Positions 23,437 to 33,130 of a stretch of DNA of 36,639 nt are shown piece by piece. Positions within the stretch are counted from its first letter, which is position 1; each line of letters starts with the position of its first letter. The DNA is taken from contig JAFQOW010000042.1 of the NCBI GenBank assembly GCA_017412055.1, positions 1 through 36,639 of the forward strand. Direction: 5' to 3'. Made by a program: the position numbers and the translations under genes. The notes under the pieces are model-generated. The model was not told the DNA's origin. It saw only the letters and a list, made by a program, of their open reading frames with translations, and did not search any database. The stretch is from Lachnospiraceae bacterium. GTDB lineage: Bacteria; Bacillota; Clostridia; Lachnospirales; Lachnospiraceae.

Positions 23437-25554
23437 ATGAGAAAAGAAAATTCAGTAATTAGAACTAAATTTATATCGGAGGCGGGTAGTCAGCTAGTTA
23501 ACGCAGATTATTTTGCATTTGTAGAGCTAGATAACTACGCCTGTTATTGTATCGCAGATGGAATAGATAGCGATAAAGTAAAGGAAAGTGCAAAATTGGC
23601 AGTAACAGCAGTAATTGATGAGTTTTATCAAAGACCAGGAATGAGCAAGGGCTTAATGAAGGGATATTTGGAGAAGGCACATCAAGTACTGCTAAAAGAG
23701 TCTGGAACATTTAGATTAGAGGCAAGTGTTCTTATTATAATTACTGATTATAGAAAGGTTCGTTATGCCAACGCTGGTAATGCTAGGATGTATCATTGGA
23801 GAAATGGAAGAATAATTAATCAGAGCAAAGACCAGTCGTTAACTCAGAACCTTGTGGAAAGAGGCGATTTGGCATTAGATAAGTTAGAAGAGCATGAAGA
23901 GCGACATAACTTATATTGTTATGCTGGACAGAGGGGGAAATTTAAACCATATGTTTCAAAGAAAACAAAGATGGTTGATGGAGATATTATCTCTCTGGCA
24001 ACATGCGGAATTTGGGAGAATACAGGTATTGCAGAGCTATTAGATGCCATAGAAGATGCAAAGGGACCAGAGGATGTATGTACAGGCATGGAAGAAATAT
24101 TATTAAGCCAGCGCTTGAGAAATATACAGAATTATACCTTTGTGTGTATGTATGTGGATAAGGTGTACCTAAATCCTAATAAACAAAGAAATGAAAAATT
24201 AATAAAAAAAATAGTGATACCAATTGTAATTGTCTTTGTAATGTTGCTAATAACATTTGTAATTAGCAAAATACTATTGTATCGTAAGATTGATTCTATG
24301 TGGAATAACATAGGCTTAGCTGTTCAGGATATGGCCGCAGATATGGACGAAGAAGGAAACAATAGTTATGAATCGGCACAAAAAATGTACAATGAATTTG
24401 ATTCAAAAAGTGAGTTATCTATAAATAAGGTTATACAGGCAAAGTATTATCTTAATCTTTTTAAATATCGAGAAGAATATGTAGAAGGAAAAGACTGTTA
24501 TGAAAGATATGTAGCAGCTTGTAAAATTTTAACATGTCTTGTGGGTAAAAATGGATTTGAAAGAGTGGAGAATGACAAATTAAATGATAAGATATTGTCA
24601 TTATCATCATTACATATTATTGATAAAAAGTATTTAGATAATGCAGCAAAAAAAGACTTAGAACATTTTAAAGAATCCTTTACAGAGGAGTATGAGTCAT
24701 TAAAGGTAGAATATAAAATATATATGTTACTTGATGAAGCAAAAAAACTATTTGAAAAAGAGATTAAAGATCCGTCTAATGACAGAGATTTAGTTGACTC
24801 TGCTAAGGCATCAGGAATAATAATATATAATTTTGATGGAACAGAGTTCGAAAAAGTATACAGTGAATTAAAGAATTCTATAGCGACAGCAGTCACAGAG
24901 AATATTGATTTATATACAACATTGGATGAATATGATCAGTTCTTAGAAGCAGTTACAAGTAGATTATTTTACATAAAAGGTAAAGCATATGAAAGTCAAG
25001 CTGAAGCTTCAGTCAAAAATGGAAATTATGTAGAGGCTAAAGCGGCGTATAGCAATGCAAAGGAAGCATTAAAGAATGCGAAAGACAATGCGTATGCTGG
25101 AGATATAAGTGATATAGAAGGCAAAATAGAAAGCGTAACACAAAAGGTTTCAGACGAACAAGCAATGTCATTCAGTGATGAGTTAAGAAAACTTGTAGAT
25201 ACAGCAGCAGATAGATTCCAAGAAGGCAAGTATATGGATGCAAAAGCTATCTGCAGTCAGGTTCAGGATAAAATGGCGGAAAAAAACATTACATCAGGAG
25301 TCGTATATGAAGACTTAAATAAGCTTCAAGAGTGTATCGATGCTGCTATAAAGGCAGAGGAACTAGAAAAAGAAGCTAAAGATTACGAAAAATCTAAAGA
25401 TTACAGTATGGCATATGAAACATATAAGTATGCTCAAGAAAAATATGAAGAAGCTGGTGTAAGTGATAAAGAACGCAGTATGCGCCAGAAATTAAATGAG
25501 ATTGGAAAGATATTAAAGCAGCAAGAACAGAAGCTGGAAGAGGAAACAGAATAA
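23437..25554 (+). CDS. Membrane PP2C-like pseudophosphatase with helical C-terminal domain
   Basis: A 705-aa protein. Residues 1-~245 keep the PP2C fold pattern but have lost catalytic residues: GDSR is GNAR (114-117), SDG is TCG (189-191) and the last DN is QN (231-232); only the Asp of DGIDS (41-45) and NAD (22-24) remain. A membrane helix spans about 259-282. The rest is ~420 residues of predicted helix/TPR-like repeats and coiled coil, with Ala/Glu/Lys-rich segments such as AEASVKNGNYVEAKAAYSNA. It probably binds phosphoproteins or regulates the active phosphatases. The start is ambiguous: TTG at 23425 abuts AGGA, and ATG at 23437 has AAGG only 2 nt away; I prefer the ATG. Confidence 0.8.
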   Translation: MRKENSVIRTKFISEAGSQLVNADYFAFVELDNYACYCIADGIDSDKVKESAKLAVTAVIDEFYQRPGMSKGLMKGYLEKAHQVLLKESGTFRLEASVLIIITDYRKVRYANAGNARMYHWRNGRIINQSKDQSLTQNLVERGDLALDKLEEHEERHNLYCYAGQRGKFKPYVSKKTKMVDGDIISLATCGIWENTGIAELLDAIEDAKGPEDVCTGMEEILLSQRLRNIQNYTFVCMYVDKVYLNPNKQRNEKLIKKIVIPIVIVFVMLLITFVISKILLYRKIDSMWNNIGLAVQDMAADMDEEGNNSYESAQKMYNEFDSKSELSINKVIQAKYYLNLFKYREEYVEGKDCYERYVAACKILTCLVGKNGFERVENDKLNDKILSLSSLHIIDKKYLDNAAKKDLEHFKESFTEEYESLKVEYKIYMLLDEAKKLFEKEIKDPSNDRDLVDSAKASGIIIYNFDGTEFEKVYSELKNSIATAVTENIDLYTTLDEYDQFLEAVTSRLFYIKGKAYESQAEASVKNGNYVEAKAAYSNAKEALKNAKDNAYAGDISDIEGKIESVTQKVSDEQAMSFSDELRKLVDTAADRFQEGKYMDAKAICSQVQDKMAEKNITSGVVYEDLNKLQECIDAAIKAEELEKEAKDYEKSKDYSMAYETYKYAQEKYEEAGVSDKERSMRQKLNEIGKILKQQEQKLEEETE

Positions 25555-25571
25555 TCGAAAAGGTGTAAGAA

Positions 25572-26861
25572 ATGAAGGATTTATTAAATAAGCGAATAAA
25601 TAACATACAAAGCCTTGAAGAGAGAAAACTTTTTAGAGATATAGTCAGTGAGGTATTTACTGAATTGGCAGATTATCAAGATAGGCAAATTGCGGAGATA
25701 AAAAAAGGTTTCTATGATGAAATGACAACTGAAATTAGCCGTCCTACAATACATGGAACCATAATAAGCAGGTATGAATATGATGAGACAGATGATTTTA
25801 TGTTTCCGATGACTATAAAGGATTTAGATATAAATATGCCTAATCCAGAAGATATATATATGTCTATAAATAGTGGCAAATCATATATGATTGGCAAAAC
25901 ATTTCTTAAGTGTAACCATAAAGTTTTGGAGGAATTGATTACATCAGGACGAACATTTAAAGGAAAGATATATGCAACAGATGGTGTTAAGGACATAACA
26001 GTAAAATTAGTTAAGTATAAGGGATATGATGATATTGTTAATCATTTATACAGTGTGTTTATTAAGAATTCAATGGAATGGACACCGTTGTGTTTTCCTT
26101 ATATAGATAAATTTGTAGCATTTATCATAGAAAATGCATCAGGTATAACAAAAGATAGTGTTATAGAGAGTATAGAAGTGGATTTGGAAGAGTATGAGCA
26201 GTATAGAGAAGATAATGTATTTCCAGTATGGAATCTTGAATATACAGATGTACAAAGCGTAAACTTCCCTATTCCAGTATATAATAATGTGTTAAATGAG
26301 CATAGATTTGATGTGTATGATTTACCATCTTATTGTTATATTCCAGACTTTGCGTATGAGTATGATGGATATGTAAAGAGAAAAGAAGAGAGTATATCAG
26401 TAATAATCCCTGAAGTTGAGATATCCAGTTGGCCAATGTATAAGTTACATCCAGCATTAAAGGATAGAAAATACATTTATAATCATAAAATATATAGTAA
26501 TGCATCAGCAGAAAACTTTAATAATGGATGTTTAAACCTTTTACATAGAAGCATACGTACGAAGGGAGAAATTCTACGATTGATGTCTTCATATGTAGTT
26601 TCGGATATGTTTAGAGTATATGATTGCAAGATTTTCGAAGATGGATATGAAGGAAATATAGGGACATACAGCATAAATCATAATATTTGTGATGAGATAC
26701 GAACATCAGAAAGTATAAAGAAAACATTAGTTATATATTATGAAAATAAGTATGAAGAAGATTATATGACTTTAGATATAATTAGTTTCTTAGTAGCTAA
26801 TGTACAGCAATATATTCCAGATATGCGATGCATAGGTGTCGTAGGAAGAGGAGCAAACTAG
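25572..26861 (+). CDS. Putative CIS baseplate protein (TssF position)
   Basis: A 429-aa protein with no motif I can name. It is predicted mixed alpha/beta without membrane helices or a signal peptide. The N-terminus is a helical stretch (LEERKLFRDIVSEVFTELAD) and the end is LVIYYENKYEEDYMTLDIIS, then a short tail VGVVGRGAN. It is translationally coupled to the next gene: its stop TAG overlaps a GTG start. A pair of coupled genes of this size between tube and spike genes matches the tssF/tssG or gpJ/gpI pair of other contractile systems, so I infer a baseplate wedge role. Confidence 0.45.
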   Translation: MKDLLNKRINNIQSLEERKLFRDIVSEVFTELADYQDRQIAEIKKGFYDEMTTEISRPTIHGTIISRYEYDETDDFMFPMTIKDLDINMPNPEDIYMSINSGKSYMIGKTFLKCNHKVLEELITSGRTFKGKIYATDGVKDITVKLVKYKGYDDIVNHLYSVFIKNSMEWTPLCFPYIDKFVAFIIENASGITKDSVIESIEVDLEEYEQYREDNVFPVWNLEYTDVQSVNFPIPVYNNVLNEHRFDVYDLPSYCYIPDFAYEYDGYVKRKEESISVIIPEVEISSWPMYKLHPALKDRKYIYNHKIYSNASAENFNNGCLNLLHRSIRTKGEILRLMSSYVVSDMFRVYDCKIFEDGYEGNIGTYSINHNICDEIRTSESIKKTLVIYYENKYEEDYMTLDIISFLVANVQQYIPDMRCIGVVGRGAN

Positions 26862-27556
26862 TGAATTATATATGGGATGCCATAATTAAGGCCAGAAGAA
26901 AGCAAATAAATACGGATGACATAGTATACAAGCTTCCAGAAGTGTATTCGCCATATCTGGAAATAGCCATGAACTATATCAATTATGAGATAGACGAAGA
27001 ATTCACGGAACTAGAGGTTAATCCGTTTTACAGATTTAATAGTATATTTAAATCTATGTATAAACCGGACGATAAGGATTATACAGAGGTAAAGCAGGAA
27101 TTGCTTAACTGTATATTACACTATATAAACAGGATAGATATATATACAGGTATGAATAGTCATGAGTTTATGCGTATGTATATAGATAGTGATATTAAAA
27201 ATGGTTATTATGGTGTGGAATTGGAAGAAAATTGGCAAATATTTGATTTGGATGAGCAGGAGACGATAATAACTCAACTTATAAATATGTATAAGACAGG
27301 CTCAAGTATAGAAATTGCTAGAAAGGCTATATTAGGAGTATTTCATGATGGATACATATATTATAACAAAGTAGTAAAAGACGAGATACTTATATTTGTA
27401 GGAATAAAAGAATTAGATAAATATAAGACGAAGATGAACATTTTAACCAATTTGTTTATACCGATAGACTTCAAATACAAAATATATTGGTCAAAGCATT
27501 TTGGAATAATCGGAAATGATGAACTAATGGTAGAGGATTCTATAGTATTATATTGA
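26861..27556 (+). CDS. Putative CIS baseplate protein (TssG/gpI position)
   Basis: A 231-aa protein, mostly helical at first with a beta-rich last third. The section ILVFVG-like ILIFVGIKELDKYKTK then LFIPIDFKYKIYW resembles the closing region of wedge proteins of the gpI/TssG class, but only loosely. I use the GTG at 26861, which shares its G with the preceding stop codon and has GGAAGAGGAG 7 nt upstream. No membrane segment is seen. The coupling and place in the operon support a structural partner of the preceding protein. Confidence 0.45.
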   Translation: MNYIWDAIIKARRKQINTDDIVYKLPEVYSPYLEIAMNYINYEIDEEFTELEVNPFYRFNSIFKSMYKPDDKDYTEVKQELLNCILHYINRIDIYTGMNSHEFMRMYIDSDIKNGYYGVELEENWQIFDLDEQETIITQLINMYKTGSSIEIARKAILGVFHDGYIYYNKVVKDEILIFVGIKELDKYKTKMNILTNLFIPIDFKYKIYWSKHFGIIGNDELMVEDSIVLY

Positions 27557-27582
27557 TATCATAGCAACAAAGGAAGGTTAAT

Positions 27583-30279
27583 ATGGCTGGATATACACTT
27601 AATTTTAATGTGGGCGAAACTAAAAAGAAAAATGATAATTTTGTAAAGACTAATTATACAAAAACATATCAGAAAAAAGAATTAGAGGAGATGACAACAG
27701 TACAATTGCGAGATATTTGTACTAGAGAAAAGATCATCAAAGGAATAACTAATACGCTTAATAGAGATGAACTTATAGAAACTATTATAAGATTCAGAGG
27801 TGAGAAGGAGACACTTTTTATCTATGAAAAAGAAGAGGGCGGTTATGAGCGTATTGAAGAGATAATAAGAAAAAAACTGGGAAGTCAGTTAAAGGATGAA
27901 GGAACAATAAGAAATCCTGCAAAGCTAATTGTCTACTCTAATTTGGCTATGTCTCCAAATGATAAGTATCAGGTAGAGATAGACCATCAGAAAAGGGATG
28001 GAGTAAGTAAGGCAGTGGTAAATCATTTGGGCGAATCTAATGTACTGCTTATCAGTGAGGATAAAGAATTATGTGGCATATTTAATCTTGTGGAAGATGG
28101 AGGGGAGAGACCAAAGTATTATTTAGCAAAAAGTGATGAAATACCAGTAACAATGGCAGAACATCGTCACTATTTTCTGATGTTTTTTGAAAAGAAGGAG
28201 TCGGATTATTTATACTCAGCATATTATAACCTTGAGCGTTCACCGGCAGCGGTTTTAAATTATTATAAAGTACCACTTGTGGAATTAGAAATAAGAGAAG
28301 CAGAAGAGACAGATGCTATATTATCAATTGATTTTGGTACGTCAAATACAACAGCAGGTGCATATTTGGATTATGGATATATATCAAGACCAAATGAACA
28401 CGATTTATTAAATGGTTGTTTAAAATTAGATGATATAAATCTCGTAACCTTCAATGATATTACAAGAGATGATAGACCATGGCTACCATTACTTCCAACA
28501 ATTGTAAGCGTGGCAGATTGTAGCAATCCAGAGAAGATTAAGTATAAGTTTGGATATGATGCACAGAAGGAAACAAAGATAAAGTATTATGATGAAACAT
28601 TCAGTGTATTTTATGAGATAAAGAGATGGGCAAACAGTTACAATACAATGCAGGAAATAATAGACAAAAAGGGAAATGTAGCTATAGTTCCAAGATATTC
28701 TATTATAAAGAAGTACTTAGAATATGTTATCCATACAGCAGAGCAGAGATTTAAGTGTAAGTTTAAGGTTCTGCACCTTACAAGTCCCGTAAAGCTTAAG
28801 CAACAGTATCACAAGATGTTTAAAGAGATACTTAGTGATTATGTTATCGAGACAGACCATATGTTAGATGAAGGAACAGCAGTTGTATATAACACTATTG
28901 CTAACCTGATTGAAAGAAAGAGATATTATGATAGCGAGTACATGCAAGCGCTTATCATAGACTGTGGTGGTGGAACTACAGACCTTTCATCATGTACCTT
29001 TATGATACGTAATAATTCTATAGCATATGATGTAAATATAGAGACAACATATGAGAACGGTGATACAAACTTTGGTGGTAACAATATTACATACAGAATT
29101 ATGCAGTATATAAAGATTATGTTTGCAAATTATTATGCAAAGCATAAGAGTGTGAGATTAGATGAGCTTATACAGATACCAGCAACAGATATATTTAGAT
29201 ATGTAGACGAGTTTGGAAAAGATAAGGTCTACGAGCAGTTGGAAGCTGCATATGAGGAAGCAGAAGAAATAATACCTACAAAGTTTAAGAACTATGAGAA
29301 TCATACTAGAGATGAATATTTTATGGTAAAGAATAATTTTTACTTCTTGTTTGATATAGCAGATAAGATGAAGAAGCAGTTCTACATGAATGAAGGAATT
29401 ATTCGAAACAGATTCCAGTCTAATTATGATAATGAAAATGAGGATTTAAAGATTACAAGAATAGACAGATGGAATCTAGTTGTAAAGGAAAAAGGTAGAT
29501 TGATATATCACTATGATTTCCCAGATGTAATATTCAATATAAAGGAAGTAGAATTACTCCTTCAGGCAGATATATATGAAGTAGTAAATAAGTTCTTAAA
29601 TAGATTCTTTAGAGATGGAACACTAAATAATTATTCAATTATAAAGTTGACAGGCCAGTCATGTAGAATTGATATATTTAGAGAAGCACTAAAGGAATTT
29701 ATACCAGGAAAATGTATAGAGTTTAAGCAGCACAGCAATGATAGCGCAAGTATCATAGAGCTAAAGCTTGCTTGTGTAAAGGGTGCCATACAGTATGTAA
29801 ATGCTAGAAAGATAGGCTTTACTGATACAACTTTAAAATATAGTATGCCGATGATACCGTATTCGGTAACAGCATTTACACATGAGAATAAAGAGGTTCA
29901 GCTTATCTGTTCGTTAGACAAGGTAGTGACAGCAGGATATATATCTAGAAATAAAGATATAAGACAGCTAGAGCTTATATTAAAGGATGGATATGGCAAA
30001 GAAAAATTCAGATATAATTATCGCAATAATGTAGAGGCTTATGAGCCTATTACATATAAGGAAATCCAGCGTATGTATGATGGATATATATATCAGGAAG
30101 ATACAGATAATATAACTGATAGAGAGGTTAAGTTCTTTGTATTTGCAACAGGTGATCAATGGGGATTCTATGTTGTACCAATTACTAGAGACGGAACACA
30201 GTTATACATAGGTAAGGAAGAATTCTTTGCATTTGAAAATGATATTTGGGAAGTAGATTTCTTTGACGGAACCAAGTAA
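27583..30279 (+). CDS. Hsp70/actin-superfamily ATPase with N-terminal SAP-like motif
   Basis: An 898-aa protein. Residues about 34-72 form a SAP-like two-helix motif (LEEMTTVQLRDICTREKI, then LNRDELIETIIRFRG). Residues about 245-650 carry an Hsp70-type nucleotide-binding domain: phosphate-1 SIDFGTSNTTAGAY (about 248-261), phosphate-2 IIDCGGGTTDLSS (about 458-470) and FGGNNIT near 496. No classical Hsp70 substrate-binding domain is obvious; the C-terminal ~200 residues are beta-rich. No Hsp70-like gene is a standard CIS component. With the J-domain gene at 15608 it may form a dedicated chaperone or disassembly machine. The ATG follows AAGGAAGG. Confidence 0.85.
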   Translation: MAGYTLNFNVGETKKKNDNFVKTNYTKTYQKKELEEMTTVQLRDICTREKIIKGITNTLNRDELIETIIRFRGEKETLFIYEKEEGGYERIEEIIRKKLGSQLKDEGTIRNPAKLIVYSNLAMSPNDKYQVEIDHQKRDGVSKAVVNHLGESNVLLISEDKELCGIFNLVEDGGERPKYYLAKSDEIPVTMAEHRHYFLMFFEKKESDYLYSAYYNLERSPAAVLNYYKVPLVELEIREAEETDAILSIDFGTSNTTAGAYLDYGYISRPNEHDLLNGCLKLDDINLVTFNDITRDDRPWLPLLPTIVSVADCSNPEKIKYKFGYDAQKETKIKYYDETFSVFYEIKRWANSYNTMQEIIDKKGNVAIVPRYSIIKKYLEYVIHTAEQRFKCKFKVLHLTSPVKLKQQYHKMFKEILSDYVIETDHMLDEGTAVVYNTIANLIERKRYYDSEYMQALIIDCGGGTTDLSSCTFMIRNNSIAYDVNIETTYENGDTNFGGNNITYRIMQYIKIMFANYYAKHKSVRLDELIQIPATDIFRYVDEFGKDKVYEQLEAAYEEAEEIIPTKFKNYENHTRDEYFMVKNNFYFLFDIADKMKKQFYMNEGIIRNRFQSNYDNENEDLKITRIDRWNLVVKEKGRLIYHYDFPDVIFNIKEVELLLQADIYEVVNKFLNRFFRDGTLNNYSIIKLTGQSCRIDIFREALKEFIPGKCIEFKQHSNDSASIIELKLACVKGAIQYVNARKIGFTDTTLKYSMPMIPYSVTAFTHENKEVQLICSLDKVVTAGYISRNKDIRQLELILKDGYGKEKFRYNYRNNVEAYEPITYKEIQRMYDGYIYQEDTDNITDREVKFFVFATGDQWGFYVVPITRDGTQLYIGKEEFFAFENDIWEVDFFDGTK

Positions 30280-30293
30280 ATGGAGGAATAAAC

Positions 30294-31070
30294 ATGTTTC
30301 ATAACAATAAACCCATATTTGCTAGTGGAGTAGTGTTGAAAGCGAATATGCTTGAAATTGCTTCAATGTATCCTAGACATATGATGGATATTATGTATTC
30401 AAAATATTCAGATGGCATATTATCTGGAGTGGAGATAAGTGTAGAGGATAGAAGTACTATACGTTTGTCGAAGGGTATTATGAAGCTACAAGGTAATATT
30501 TACTATATGGAAGAGGATAAGTGTATAAAGGTGCAGCCTAATATAGACACACAGTATTTAAAAATACGTGTTAAAGAAAAAGAGATGCAGGCTGATATGG
30601 AAAGATTTGAAACAGAATATGTTATAGATACTCAGATGGCAGAAGAAAATGAGTTTGAAATATGTCGATTCGTATTAAACGAAGGTGCTATTCTTAGAAC
30701 TGATTATACAGATTTAAGAGATTATGCAACTATGCATAATACAATTAACATATTAGAGACGAAATATTCTGCCATAGGAAAGTCTACAGTAAATCCAAAA
30801 TTCCTACTTGAGTTCGGAAGACAGATGTATAGCTGTAATCTCACTAATGTGGATGATGTTGTATTTGTCACAGAGTGTCTAAAAGAAGAAAATATAAAGC
30901 GAGAGATAATAGAAAAATATATATGGAAAAGATTAGGAGAAGGTAATAGGGAATATAGCAATCAGGAGATATATAGAAAGCTTATAGAAATATTAGACAT
31001 AGTTAAGCGTGGCGAAGTAGGTGGTGGCATGCAGGGAAGAATGCAACCAAGACGACTTTTGGTGGATTAG
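30294..31070 (+). CDS. Putative CIS baseplate/adaptor protein
   Basis: A 258-aa protein I do not recognise. It opens NKPIFASGVVLKANMLEIAS, loosely like the N-terminal shell domain of TssK or phage tail-fibre attachment proteins. YSDGILSGVEISVEDR and SKGIMKLQGNIYYME follow, as in small beta-barrels of tail adaptors. The second half is helical, and the tail is Gly/Arg-rich (GGGMQGRMQPRR). No membrane segment. AATGGAGGAAT precedes the ATG. Placement between the Hsp70-like and spike genes argues for a structural or docking role. Confidence 0.45.
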   Translation: MFHNNKPIFASGVVLKANMLEIASMYPRHMMDIMYSKYSDGILSGVEISVEDRSTIRLSKGIMKLQGNIYYMEEDKCIKVQPNIDTQYLKIRVKEKEMQADMERFETEYVIDTQMAEENEFEICRFVLNEGAILRTDYTDLRDYATMHNTINILETKYSAIGKSTVNPKFLLEFGRQMYSCNLTNVDDVVFVTECLKEENIKREIIEKYIWKRLGEGNREYSNQEIYRKLIEILDIVKRGEVGGGMQGRMQPRRLLVD

Positions 31071-31081
31071 GAGAGGATAAT

Positions 31082-31645
31082 ATGTGGATGGAAGAGGATG
31101 AGGAGAAGTATAAGGATTTAGAAATTATCAGGATGATAGTACGTGAGAAAAATCTTTTAAGAGGAGATTTTGAAAGTGAACTGTTTTTACAAGGGAAGAA
31201 GTTAAACGTAGAAAAGGTAAATGTACATGCTGGTAAATATGAAATGTATTTACCGATAAATAGAAATAAACTTGATAAAATAGAAACGTTTCTTATATCG
31301 GAAAATGAGTTTCAGAATTATGAGGCCTATGAATGCGAGGATGGTAAGTTTGGAATTATTATCGAGGATATAAAAAGAGAAATCGAAGATATATCAAGTG
31401 AATTGGAATGCTATAGAGAGTATTTGACATCTGAGTATGAAGATTTAGAAATGCATATACAAGAATCTATAGTGGAGAATCAAAAAGAAATTGGCAGATA
31501 TATATTAGCAGATGAGGAATTAGATATATGCGTTAAGGTTTATATGGCTCCCAATTATAGGTTGCTAGTATATAGTAAAGAGATAGATTTCTCTGCCATA
31601 AATAGATTATCATATAAAATATTACAAAGTATATCTGAAAAATAA
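31082..31645 (+). CDS. Hypothetical protein in the CIS operon
   Basis: A 187-aa, acidic protein without recognised family, signal peptide or membrane helix. Residues ~85-130 form a strongly charged helical segment (IKREIEDISSELECYREYL). Both flanks are beta-rich, ending in VYMAPNYRLLVYSKEIDFSAINRLSYKILQSI with a final helix. The shape (strand, coil, strand, helix) is similar to small spike-loading chaperones, but this is only a guess from layout and position just before a VgrG gene. GGAGAGG precedes the ATG. Confidence 0.6.
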   Translation: MWMEEDEEKYKDLEIIRMIVREKNLLRGDFESELFLQGKKLNVEKVNVHAGKYEMYLPINRNKLDKIETFLISENEFQNYEAYECEDGKFGIIIEDIKREIEDISSELECYREYLTSEYEDLEMHIQESIVENQKEIGRYILADEELDICVKVYMAPNYRLLVYSKEIDFSAINRLSYKILQSISEK

Positions 31646-31657
31646 GGAGAAGGGTCG

Positions 31658-33115
31658 ATGAAAGATAATAAGGTTAAAGTAGAAGGCATAGATTATATTG
31701 CGATTAGGGAAATAAGAATAAATAAAGGTGTAAATCAGCATGGAAGTGCTATGGTTAAATTATTAGTGGAAGAAGAAAAGGCTGACAAATTGCTGAAATT
31801 GAAAAGTGATGTAAATTGGTTATCTATTAAAATAGGTGAAGAAAATCCAGATACAGTAGCTTTTACTGGATTTATTGAGGAAATCAGTTCCGATACAATG
31901 AGTGGCGTGCCAATTATAACATTAAAATTAGCAGGTTCTAGTTATTTATTGGATATAAAGAAAGAGATAAGAACTTATCAAGAAGATGACAGTAAGTTAA
32001 GTAAGATTGTTAAACATATAAAGAAAGGTACGGAAGATAATTTTTCTAATGTAGATGTTAAGATTGTTAATGGAGAAAAAGTAGACGACAGTTTTGCGCC
32101 TAAGAATAAATTTTTAGTTCAATATAGAGAGACAAATTATGAGTTTTTAAGAAGATGTGCTTCTATGCAGAATTTACCATTAATTACAGATAATGAAGGA
32201 AAGGAAAAAGAAATAAAAATAAGTATAGGATTTGAACAGGGCGAAAGTAATAAATCTGACATAATACACTATATGAAAGGTGTAAATATACGTGACTATT
32301 TGTATAGATTAAAAGATGGAAGCATTGATGGAATAAAGCAGAATGATTATAAAGTTATTACCGTAAAAGCAAGAGATTTTTATACAGTGGGAAGTAAGGT
32401 AGCAGTGGATGGCGAAGATATGTATGTATATTCAGTTGAATCTATGTATAGCAGTAAAGTATTAGATTCAGATACAGGAAGAAATACAGCTGATGAATTT
32501 TGGCATACATATCAGTTAGTACCTAAAAAGCGTTTTGCAGAAATGCGTATATATAATGAGAACTTAGTAGGTGTTTCATTAAATGCAACTGTTGAAGAGG
32601 TAAAGAAGTCTACTATTAAAGTGAAGTGCGATATAGATAAAGACAGTGATCAGATGGCGGAATTTAAGTATGCTACAGTATATTCGTCTAATGATGGTTC
32701 TGGATGGTATAGTATGCCAGAAGTAGGAGATAAAGTAAGATTATATTTACCATCAGAAGATGAAGAGGATGCATACACAATAAGTGCAGTACATGAAGAT
32801 GAGGGAACAGGTCTTAGAGATGACCCAGAACATAAAATTATTATTAATAAATATAAAAAAGAAGTAGAGTTTACAAAAGATTATATTAGATTATCAAATA
32901 ATGATGGAATGGAAATAAAGATAGATGATAAGAAAGGAATATCGATTATTTCTAGCAAAGATATAAAGATTGATGCATCAAAATCAATAGATATTACCAG
33001 CAAATCTAAGACTGTAAAGATAAATGGTAAGAATGAGATAAAGCTTCAAAGTAATCCATCATATATTAAACTTAAAGGAAATGCTGAGATTAAAGGAAGC
33101 GGTGTAAAACTGTAA
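31658..33115 (+). CDS. VgrG-like spike protein 1
   Basis: A 485-aa spike/hub protein. Residues ~1-320 correspond to the gp27-like hub, with the VgrG signature VQYRETNYEFLRRCASMQ at about 150-170. Residues ~325-390 form the gp5-like OB fold (ATVYSSNDGSGWYSMPEVGD then VRLYLPSEDEEDAYTISAVH). Residues ~420-485 have the alternating pattern of a trimeric beta-helix (GISIISSKDIKIDASKSIDI, then TVKINGKNEIKLQS). There is no C-terminal extension, so this looks structural. AAGGAGA precedes the ATG. VgrG/gpD homology is established by this domain order. Confidence 0.85.
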   Translation: MKDNKVKVEGIDYIAIREIRINKGVNQHGSAMVKLLVEEEKADKLLKLKSDVNWLSIKIGEENPDTVAFTGFIEEISSDTMSGVPIITLKLAGSSYLLDIKKEIRTYQEDDSKLSKIVKHIKKGTEDNFSNVDVKIVNGEKVDDSFAPKNKFLVQYRETNYEFLRRCASMQNLPLITDNEGKEKEIKISIGFEQGESNKSDIIHYMKGVNIRDYLYRLKDGSIDGIKQNDYKVITVKARDFYTVGSKVAVDGEDMYVYSVESMYSSKVLDSDTGRNTADEFWHTYQLVPKKRFAEMRIYNENLVGVSLNATVEEVKKSTIKVKCDIDKDSDQMAEFKYATVYSSNDGSGWYSMPEVGDKVRLYLPSEDEEDAYTISAVHEDEGTGLRDDPEHKIIINKYKKEVEFTKDYIRLSNNDGMEIKIDDKKGISIISSKDIKIDASKSIDITSKSKTVKINGKNEIKLQSNPSYIKLKGNAEIKGSGVKL

Positions 33116-33130
33116 GCAGAGGATAGAGAA

